Shown piece after piece: positions 58,253-64,000 of a stretch of DNA of 64,000 nt. This stretch comes from an uncultured Prochlorococcus sp. (GTDB taxonomy: Bacteria > Cyanobacteriota > Cyanobacteriia > PCC-6307 > Cyanobiaceae): assembly GCA_902518475.1 (NCBI GenBank), contig CABYGI010000003.1, positions 42,150 through 106,149 of the forward strand. The letters are read 5' to 3'. Each line of letters opens with the position of its first letter. Within the stretch, counting starts at the first letter, position 1. Made by a program: the position numbers and the translations under genes. The notes below the pieces were generated by a model. It was not told the origin of the DNA and did not search any database. It saw nothing but the letters and a program-made list of their open reading frames with translations.

Positions 58253-60106
58253 GTGAACAAACGTTGGAGAAACGTAGGACTTTATGTTCTAGCTGTTATT
58301 ACTGTAATTTTCATTGGTACTTCAGTTTTTGATAAACAAAGTACTGAAAGTTCTACAAAAACCTTGAGATATAGTGATTTTATAGAGGCAGTGCAAGATA
58401 AAGAAATCAGTAGAGTCTTGATATCACCAGATAATGCCACAGCTCAGGTTGTTGAAAATGATGGTAGCAGGTCTGAGGTCAATTTAGCCCCTGACAAAGA
58501 TTTATTAAAAATACTTACTGAGAATAATGTAGATATAGCAGTAACTCCTACAAAATTAGCCAATCCATGGCAACAGGCTGTAAGCAGCTTAATTTTCCCA
58601 GTACTTCTGATTGGAGGCCTATTTTTTCTTTTCAGAAGATCCCAAAGTGGTAACGCTGGAGGAGGTAACCCTGCCATGAGTTTTGGCAAGAGCAAAGCTC
58701 GACTGCAAATGGAACCATCTACACAAGTAACCTTTTCAGATGTTGCTGGTGTTGAAGGTGCAAAATTAGAACTTACAGAAGTTGTAGATTTCCTCAAGAG
58801 CCCGGACAGATTTACTGCAGTCGGTGCAAAAATTCCTAAAGGAGTTCTTCTAGTTGGCCCTCCTGGTACAGGAAAAACATTGTTAGCAAAAGCAGTAGCT
58901 GGAGAAGCAGGTGTACCTTTCTTCTCAATATCTGGTTCAGAATTTGTAGAGATGTTTGTAGGTGTTGGAGCTAGCAGAGTTAGAGATCTTTTTGAACAAG
59001 CTAAAAAGAATGCTCCTTGTATTGTTTTTATTGACGAAATAGATGCAGTGGGAAGGCAAAGAGGTGCTGGTATGGGCGGAGGAAATGATGAAAGAGAACA
59101 AACATTAAATCAACTCCTAACCGAAATGGATGGTTTCGAAGGTAATTCTGGAATAATAATAGTTGCTGCCACCAACAGACCTGATGTCTTAGATTCGGCT
59201 TTAATGCGCCCTGGAAGATTCGATAGACAGGTAACAGTAGATAGACCAGATTATGCTGGAAGATTGCAGATATTAAATGTTCATGCGAAAGATAAAACTC
59301 TTTCAAAAGACGTCGATTTAGATAAGGTTGCTAGAAGAACACCAGGTTTTACTGGTGCAGATTTGGCTAATCTTTTAAATGAAGCAGCAATACTAGCAGC
59401 TAGAAAAGATTTAGATAAAGTAAGTAATGATGAAGTCGGTGATGCTATCGAAAGAGTTATGGCTGGCCCAGAAAAGAAAGATAGAGTAATCAGTGATAAG
59501 AAAAAAGAATTAGTTGCTTATCACGAAGCTGGTCATGCACTCGTTGGAGCATTAATGCCTGATTATGATCCAGTAGCAAAAGTTTCAATCATCCCAAGAG
59601 GTCAAGCTGGAGGTTTAACCTTCTTTACTCCAAGTGAAGAAAGAATGGAATCTGGTCTTTACTCTCGTTCTTACCTTCAAAATCAAATGGCTGTAGCTCT
59701 TGGTGGAAGAGTTGCTGAAGAAATAGTCTATGGCGAAGAAGAAGTAACAACTGGAGCTTCAAATGATTTACAACAAGTTGCCAATGTAGCAAGACAAATG
59801 ATCACTAAATTCGGTATGAGTGACAAAATAGGTCCAGTTGCTCTAGGTCAATCTCAAGGTGGAATGTTTCTCGGAAGAGATATGAGTTCCACAAGAGACT
59901 TCTCTGAAGACACAGCGGCAACAATTGATGTAGAGGTTTCAGAACTTGTTGATGTTGCTTATAAGAGAGCTATAAAAGTCTTAACAGATAATAGAACTGT
60001 TCTTGACGAAATGGCTCAAATGCTAGTCGAAAGAGAAACTATAGACACTGAAGATATCCAAGACTTGCTCAACAGATCAGAAGTTAAAGTAGCGAATTAT
60101 ATATAG
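58253..60106 (+). CDS. ftsH: ATP-dependent zinc metalloprotease FtsH
   Basis: A 617-residue membrane protease. Two membrane helices (about 7-24 and 112-127) flank a lumenal/periplasmic loop. The AAA+ domain has Walker A GPPGTGKT (202-209), Walker B IVFIDE and the second-region-of-homology RPGRFDRQ. The zinc site HEAGH is at 424-428. In cyanobacteria FtsH2-type hexamers degrade photodamaged D1, so a link with psbA here is functional, not operonic. The start is GTG at 58253. Confidence 0.97.
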   Translation: MNKRWRNVGLYVLAVITVIFIGTSVFDKQSTESSTKTLRYSDFIEAVQDKEISRVLISPDNATAQVVENDGSRSEVNLAPDKDLLKILTENNVDIAVTPTKLANPWQQAVSSLIFPVLLIGGLFFLFRRSQSGNAGGGNPAMSFGKSKARLQMEPSTQVTFSDVAGVEGAKLELTEVVDFLKSPDRFTAVGAKIPKGVLLVGPPGTGKTLLAKAVAGEAGVPFFSISGSEFVEMFVGVGASRVRDLFEQAKKNAPCIVFIDEIDAVGRQRGAGMGGGNDEREQTLNQLLTEMDGFEGNSGIIIVAATNRPDVLDSALMRPGRFDRQVTVDRPDYAGRLQILNVHAKDKTLSKDVDLDKVARRTPGFTGADLANLLNEAAILAARKDLDKVSNDEVGDAIERVMAGPEKKDRVISDKKKELVAYHEAGHALVGALMPDYDPVAKVSIIPRGQAGGLTFFTPSEERMESGLYSRSYLQNQMAVALGGRVAEEIVYGEEEVTTGASNDLQQVANVARQMITKFGMSDKIGPVALGQSQGGMFLGRDMSSTRDFSEDTAATIDVEVSELVDVAYKRAIKVLTDNRTVLDEMAQMLVERETIDTEDIQDLLNRSEVKVANYI

Positions 60107-60125
60107 TTTAAAAAATAAATATTTA

Positions 60126-60752
60126 ATGAATATTAAAAAAGATTCTCTTACTGAATTGCTGCTAAAAGAATCTTTTTTTTTACTCATAAAACCGGCAGAT
60201 AATATTTACTCAAATACTTCTACGAGAAATTCATTTTTTGAAGAATTAGGAAGCTTAATAAAATTAGGATTAAAAAATGTTGAAATAAGTTGGTCACACA
60301 ATGAAAAGTGGTTGGATTTTGTATCCGAAATCAAACTCAATTTTCCACAAATTAATTTAGGCTCTGCCTCCATAGTTAATAAGCAATCAATAGAAGATTC
60401 ATTAAAAATTGGATTAAATTTTTCTATGATGAAATTTTGGGATAAAGATCTTTTTAGTTATTCGAAGTCAAAAAATTATTTATTAATACCCGGAATTAAA
60501 AATTTAAAAGATCTTGAGGAAGCGATAAATTTAAATTGCAACATTATCAAAATTTATCCAATAAAAAGTAAAGCTAGTTCCATAGATATACTCAACTTTG
60601 AAAGTATTGCTTTCATTGCTGCTGGAGGCCTATCAATCAATGATGTTAAAACTTATCAATCTTTAGGATATAAAGCAATCGTGATTGGAGATAAAGGTAT
60701 TATTAAAAAAAAATTTGATCCAAAAATATATGAATGGCTTAAAAATAATTAA
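60126..60752 (+). CDS. KDPG/KHG aldolase-like protein (Eda family)
   Basis: A 208-residue class I aldolase of the Eda type. It keeps the Schiff-base lysine in NIIKIYPIKS (about residue 142), the catalytic glutamate in NVEISW (about 53), the substrate loop LLIPGIKNLKDLEEA and the phosphate loop AAGGLSINDV. The arginine that follows the glutamate in E. coli Eda (VTLRTE) is not seen (ISWSHNE), so activity or substrate may have shifted. Eda in the Entner-Doudoroff route splits KDPG into pyruvate and glyceraldehyde 3-phosphate. It lies 19 bases after ftsH. Confidence 0.75.
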   Translation: MNIKKDSLTELLLKESFFLLIKPADNIYSNTSTRNSFFEELGSLIKLGLKNVEISWSHNEKWLDFVSEIKLNFPQINLGSASIVNKQSIEDSLKIGLNFSMMKFWDKDLFSYSKSKNYLLIPGIKNLKDLEEAINLNCNIIKIYPIKSKASSIDILNFESIAFIAAGGLSINDVKTYQSLGYKAIVIGDKGIIKKKFDPKIYEWLKNN

Positions 60753-60786
60753 ATCAAAGATAAATATAATTTATTTTACAAAACTA

Positions 60787-61884
60787 CTAATGATCGATTA
60801 AGCCACATTGAGCTTGATTCAGTAGCAAGTGATCAGCCAGTACTAAAGCCACCATAGCATCAACCATAGGAACTGCTCTTGGTAGAACGCATGGATCATG
60901 TCTCCCTTTTGCTTTCATCAAAACTTCTTTTCCTTCAGCATTTACTGTTTTCTGTTCTTTCCCGATAGTTGCTGTAGGTTTAAAAGCTATCTTCATCTCA
61001 ATATTTTCGCCATTACTTATTCCGCCCTGAATACCTCCAGAATTGTTAGATATAGTCCTTAACTTCCTAATATCATCAGATTTAATGAAGGCATCATTAT
61101 GTTCGCTTCCTTTTAAATAAGTTCCAGAGAAACCTGAACCTATTTCAAAGCCTTTCGTGGCAGGCAAAGACATCAAAGCCTTTGCTAAATCAGCTTCTAA
61201 TTTATCAAAAACAGGCATTCCAAGACCAGAGGGAACATTTCTTACTAGACATTCAATAACACCGCCGCAAGAATCTCCTTGACGCTTTAATTCCTTAATT
61301 CTCTCAATCATTTCAGTTGAAACCTTTTCATCAGGACATCTAACAATATTAGAATCTATTTTTTTGAGAGAAATCTTTTCTTTATTTATATCAGAATCAA
61401 TATCATGTATACGTTTTACCCAAGATAGTATTTCAGTGTTACAGAAGGTTTTTAATAATTGTTTTGCTACAGCACCAGCAGCTACTCTCCCAATCGTTTC
61501 TCTAGCAGAGGCTCTTCCACCGCCAGAACTTGCCTGAATTCCATATTTCAGATGATATGTACCATCTGCATGAGAAGGTCTAAATAACTGCTCCAAATTA
61601 TTATAATCTCCTGGTCTTTGATCCTTATTTCTTACCAACATTGCTATTGGAGTTCCAAGTGTTAACCCTTCCTTTATCCCACTTAATATTTCAATTTTAT
61701 CTTCTTCATTTCTAGGTGTTGTAATGTCACTTTGGCCAGGTCTGCGCCTATCTAATTCATTTTGTATCAAATTTATATCTATTTTGAACTTAGGTGGACA
61801 TCCATCAAGAATAACTCCTACTGCACCACCATGTGATTCTCCAAAAGTACTAACACGAAAGATTTTTCCAAAACTACTACTCAT
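60787..61884 (-). CDS. aroC: Chorismate synthase
   Basis: A 365-residue flavin enzyme for the last shikimate-pathway step. [20 protein letters not shown] and the central [24 protein letters not shown] region (only parts quoted) are diagnostic, as are [10 protein letters not shown] and [13 protein letters not shown]. Length is normal. It lies downstream of psbA on the same strand beyond a strong terminator, and is convergent with the Eda-like gene. Confidence 0.97.
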   Translation of the reverse strand: MSSSFGKIFRVSTFGESHGGAVGVILDGCPPKFKIDINLIQNELDRRRPGQSDITTPRNEEDKIEILSGIKEGLTLGTPIAMLVRNKDQRPGDYNNLEQLFRPSHADGTYHLKYGIQASSGGGRASARETIGRVAAGAVAKQLLKTFCNTEILSWVKRIHDIDSDINKEKISLKKIDSNIVRCPDEKVSTEMIERIKELKRQGDSCGGVIECLVRNVPSGLGMPVFDKLEADLAKALMSLPATKGFEIGSGFSGTYLKGSEHNDAFIKSDDIRKLRTISNNSGGIQGGISNGENIEMKIAFKPTATIGKEQKTVNAEGKEVLMKAKGRHDPCVLPRAVPMVDAMVALVLADHLLLNQAQCGLIDH

Positions 61885-61950
61885 AGAAATATCAAATGTT
61901 TTATCTATATATAAACATTATATGAAACCAATTGAAAATTAAACAAAAAA

Positions 61951-61972
61951 AAGCCCCCAAAAAAGGGGGCTT
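61951..61972 (-). terminator. Rho-independent terminator after psbA
   Basis: An 8-bp stem AAGCCCCC/GGGGGCTT encloses a run of six A. On the minus strand it is followed by a T-tract (A-rich 61943-61952 on the plus strand). It lies 21 bases after the psbA stop and is the most GC-rich hairpin I see in the window. Confidence 0.93.
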
Positions 61973-61993
61973 GTAAGTTTAAGAACTTTAAGC

Positions 61994-63076
61994 TTAACCG
62001 ATAGCTGGAGCTGAAAGAGCTACTGTTGTAGACTCAGCTGCTGCTAGATCAAGTGGGAAGTTGTGAGCGTTACGCTCGTGCATTACTTCCATACCTAGGT
62101 TTGCTCTGTTAAGAACGTCACCCCATGTAGGAACAATCTTACCGTTTGCATCAACAACTGACTGGTTGAAGTTGAAACCGTTAAGGTTGAATGCCATTGT
62201 GCAGATACCCATTGAAGTTAACCATACACAAACAACTGGGAATACAGCTAGGAAGAAGTGAAGACTTCTGCTGTTGTTGAAACTTGCATATTGGAAGATC
62301 AAACGACCGAAGTAGCCATGAGCTGCAACGATGTTATATGTTTCTTCTTCTTGTCCGAACTTGTAACCATAGTTCTGAGACTCTGTCTCAGTTGTTTCTC
62401 TGATTAGAGATGAAGTAACAAGTGAACCGTGCATAGCTGAGAATAAAGATCCTCCGAACATACCAGCAACACCAGCCATGTGGAATGGGTGCATAAGAAT
62501 GTTGTGCTCTGCCTGGAAAACAAACATGAAGTTGAATGTTCCAGAGATACCTAGAGGCATTCCGTCAGAGAATGAACCTTGACCGAATGGATATACAAGA
62601 AATACTGCGAAAGCTGCTGAAACTGGTGCAGAGTATGCAACACAGATCCAAGGACGCATACCTAAACGATATGAAAGCTCCCACTGTCTTCCCATGTATG
62701 CTGAGATACCAATTAGGAAGTGGAAAATTACAAGCTGGTAAGGACCACCGTTGTATAACCACTCATCTACAGTAGCTGCTTCCCAAATTGGGTAGAAGTG
62801 TAGACCAATAGCGTTAGATGAAGGAACAACTGCACCTGAGATGATGTTGTTTCCATAAAGGAATGAACCAGCAACTGGCTCTCTAATTCCGTCGATGTCT
62901 ACTGGTGGTGCTGCGATGAATGCAACGATGAAGCAAGCCGCTGCTGTAAGAAGGCATGGAATCATTAAGACGCCGAACCAACCAACATAAATTCTATTGT
63001 TAGTTGATGTTACCCACTCACAAAACTGTGGCCAACCTTTTAACAGCGATGAACGCTGCTGCTGAATAGTTGTCAT
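61994..63076 (-). CDS. psbA: Photosystem II D1 protein
   Basis: A 360-residue D1 reaction-centre protein. The five membrane helices and ligands are intact, including [33 protein letters not shown] and [13 protein letters not shown], which carries Mn ligands. The position equivalent to 130 is Gln ([10 protein letters not shown]), the form called D1:1 in Synechococcus. A C-terminal extension after LDLAA is expected to be cleaved by CtpA. Codons look more GC-rich than the neighbours, as is usual for a highly expressed gene. It has a plausible promoter, hairpin leader and strong terminator. Confidence 0.98.
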   Translation of the reverse strand: MTTIQQQRSSLLKGWPQFCEWVTSTNNRIYVGWFGVLMIPCLLTAAACFIVAFIAAPPVDIDGIREPVAGSFLYGNNIISGAVVPSSNAIGLHFYPIWEAATVDEWLYNGGPYQLVIFHFLIGISAYMGRQWELSYRLGMRPWICVAYSAPVSAAFAVFLVYPFGQGSFSDGMPLGISGTFNFMFVFQAEHNILMHPFHMAGVAGMFGGSLFSAMHGSLVTSSLIRETTETESQNYGYKFGQEEETYNIVAAHGYFGRLIFQYASFNNSRSLHFFLAVFPVVCVWLTSMGICTMAFNLNGFNFNQSVVDANGKIVPTWGDVLNRANLGMEVMHERNAHNFPLDLAAAESTTVALSAPAIG

Positions 63077-63091
63077 GAGTTCGTAAAGTAT

Positions 63092-63136
63092 GTCTCTTGA
63101 GTGAGACGTGTAAATAAAAACGGAAAATAATTTCCG
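63092..63136 (-). promoter_or_regulatory. Paired hairpins in the psbA 5' leader
   Basis: Two inverted repeats lie between the predicted promoter and the psbA ATG. CGGAAA/TTTCCG (63121-63136) forms a 6-bp stem with loop ATAA, and GTCTC/GAGAC (63092-63107) forms a 5-bp stem with a 6-nt loop. In the minus-strand transcript the first would lie very near the 5' end, where such hairpins can protect mRNA. No clear ribosome-binding site is seen next to the ATG. Confidence 0.5.
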
Positions 63137-63146
63137 CTTCGAAGAT

Positions 63147-63176
63147 TTTAGACCAAAATCGCTAAAAATGTGTAAA
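63147..63176 (-). promoter_or_regulatory. Candidate psbA promoter
   Basis: On the minus strand TTTACA (63176-63171) and TCTAAA (63152-63147) are 18 bases apart, a reasonable sigma-70-type pair; TAAAAT two bases further on is an alternative -10. The transcript would start near 63140 and have a leader of about 65 nt. Confidence 0.5.
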
Positions 63177-63508
63177 TTTTTTTCTTAAAGTAAATTTATT
63201 TTTTGGAAAACAGCAGAAAAGAACTTCCATATCTTAAGATTTTCTTTGTTATTGAGGATTCAACTTGGTAATAATCGAATGGCTTCTTAACGGAAAAAGG
63301 TCCAAAGAGATAGTTTCTTTAAGAGAGCTAAGCATAGAAGACTGCAATTAGAGGCTTTTGGAGCTGTTATTTATTGGAGTGAAAGAATTTAGGTTATTAA
63401 GGTTTAAAAATTAGAAAAAAAGTAAAAGTATTAAATATTAAATAAACTTATCTATAAAATAAAAAATCCTAATTAGTTTTCAACGATTTATTGTTCCGGT
63501 TTCTTAAT
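63177..63508. other. Intergenic region upstream of psbA without a confident gene
   Basis: This is the longest gene-poor stretch in the window (432 bases from the psbA start to the aspartoacylase stop). It holds the psbA promoter area, a short basic peptide frame described separately (63279-63392), and an AT-rich part from about 63400. A TTG frame at 63265-63351 encodes 28 residues (MVIIEWLLNGKRSKEIVSLR and so on) but nothing supports it. No tRNA or clear terminator is seen. Confidence 0.5.
63279..63392 (+). pseudogene. Possible broken or atypical small basic protein gene
   Basis: An in-frame stretch from 63291 to the TAG at 63390 encodes RKKVQRDSFFKRAKHRRLQL followed by EAFGAVIYWSERI. This looks protein-like: basic amphipathic first half, hydrophobic second half. 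It has no start codon. Six bases after an in-frame ATG at 63279 (ATG GCT TCT) comes a TAA at 63288-63290. A single base change at that stop would give a 37-residue protein. It may be a recent pseudogene, a recoded gene or chance. Confidence 0.3.
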
Positions 63509-64000
63509 TTAAAAACTTTCAAACTCTTGAACCCATTCTTTTTTGGAACAAATCACTTCTTTTTTTGTATAGCTCATGGCAATTTTTTTTTCCTTATAAG
63601 CAACTTCTCCAATAAAAACAGGCCAAATCGATAGGTCCCGTTTATATTTGTGGATTATTCCTTGGCTATCCAGAAATAATGGATCTCCTTTTTTAATCAT
63701 TTTCCAATCTTGATTTATTCTCTCAGGATGAATTATGCCATCAATATTTCCCTTTTCATCTCTTGGATAATCTATACTCCCCTGATGAACATGAACCACT
63801 AGCTCCTTCGGAAGTTCTATAAGTTTATTTTTTAATTTGTCTATCTCTTCCCTAAGGGAGCTAATTATTAGAGAAAATCTATTTATGATGTTTTGATCAT
63901 AAAAATTTTGCGCGACAGCTCCTATTTCAATAACTAAACCACATGGCCAAGCTTCTACAAGAAAACCTGTTTGGGCTTCATCTTTTTCGTGCAAATAAAT
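63509..64000 (-). CDS. Aspartoacylase family protein, C-terminal part
   Basis: The frame is open from the stop at 63509 to the right window edge, so the N-terminal zinc-binding half is missing. The visible 164 residues include GFLVEAWPCGLVIEIGAVAQ, where the family's catalytic glutamate lies in the VEIG-type motif. HVHQGSIDYPRDEKGNIDG and GEVAYKEKKIAMSYTKKEV follow, typical of the aspartoacylase C-terminal beta domain. The family hydrolyses N-acyl amino acids or related amides; the substrate in Prochlorococcus is unknown. It lies upstream of psbA on the same strand. Confidence 0.82.
   Translation of the reverse strand: MYLHEKDEAQTGFLVEAWPCGLVIEIGAVAQNFYDQNIINRFSLIISSLREEIDKLKNKLIELPKELVVHVHQGSIDYPRDEKGNIDGIIHPERINQDWKMIKKGDPLFLDSQGIIHKYKRDLSIWPVFIGEVAYKEKKIAMSYTKKEVICSKKEWVQEFESF

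Noticed and set aside
62536..62775. Plus-strand frame of 79 codons inside psbA
   Set aside because: It is antisense to strongly conserved D1 codons; openness on the other strand follows from codon use in psbA.
63265..63351. TTG-initiated 28-residue frame upstream of psbA
   Set aside because: No ribosome-binding site, no recognisable sequence, and it overlaps the more protein-like frame at 63291-63392.

Overview
This window looks like core chromosome from a high-light-adapted Prochlorococcus. The evidence is the very AT-rich sequence, short intergenic gaps, small photosystem II genes (psbA, psbH, psbI, psbK, psbN, psbO), chlD, crtR, ntcA, amt1, and a set of short proteins from cyanobacteria-only families (DUF3155, DUF3146, DUF3084, DUF3181, DUF3177, DUF565, DUF2555). 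The genus call is strong; the exact clade is an inference. I see no rRNA operon, CRISPR array, transposase, integrase, phage gene or toxin island. Both edges cut a gene: a YvcK/CofD-family protein on the left and an aspartoacylase-family protein on the right.

Layout. 1-5 kb: a YvcK-like protein, an ABC ATPase plus MCE protein resembling a plastid-type lipid importer, and chlD for chlorophyll synthesis. 5-9 kb: folK, a NUDIX hydrolase coupled to a DNA photolyase, a DegT aminotransferase and a thioredoxin-fold protein. 9-17 kb: fabI-hisB-carotenoid oxygenase, rdgB with a phosphohexomutase, a TM0106-type RecB-like nuclease, and pyrE-ygfZ. 17-24 kb: a CAT-anticodon tRNA, a CNNM transporter, an oxidoreductase, tgt-psbK, cobS, a soluble sensor kinase and DUF3155. 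24-32 kb: purH, DoxX, ispH, amt1 (with an exact NtcA box and a terminator-like leader hairpin), sfsA and murJ. 32-38 kb: tRNA-Arg, glyA-cinA, leuCD, and psbI, psbN and psbH around a symmetric divergent promoter. 38-46 kb: pth, a YqgF-like nuclease with DUF3084, ntcA, then a CobO-like/dcd/thyX run that feeds dTMP synthesis, txlA, glmM and trmB. 46-56 kb: ileS, tRNA-Leu, crtR, gatC, an alkyladenine glycosylase, pyrB, small conserved proteins and coaBC. 56-64 kb: psbO, sat, ftsH, an Eda-like aldolase, aroC and psbA.

Most genes are housekeeping or photosynthetic and match family expectations. The observations I find most worth following are: two genes in the same 2 kb (crtR and the alkyladenine glycosylase) whose conserved frames contain no ATG, GTG or TTG before the conserved N-terminus; an 18-bp perfect palindrome that supplies mirrored -10 boxes to psbN and psbH; two interleaved inverted repeats directly in front of a CobO-like gene that has lost its P-loop; a basic peptide frame upstream of psbA with an early in-frame stop; and structured leaders ahead of psbA, amt1 and DUF3155. 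Several genes (the ABC ATPase, folK, carotenoid oxygenase, RecB-like nuclease, cobS, murJ, leuC, DUF3177) appear to start with TTG.
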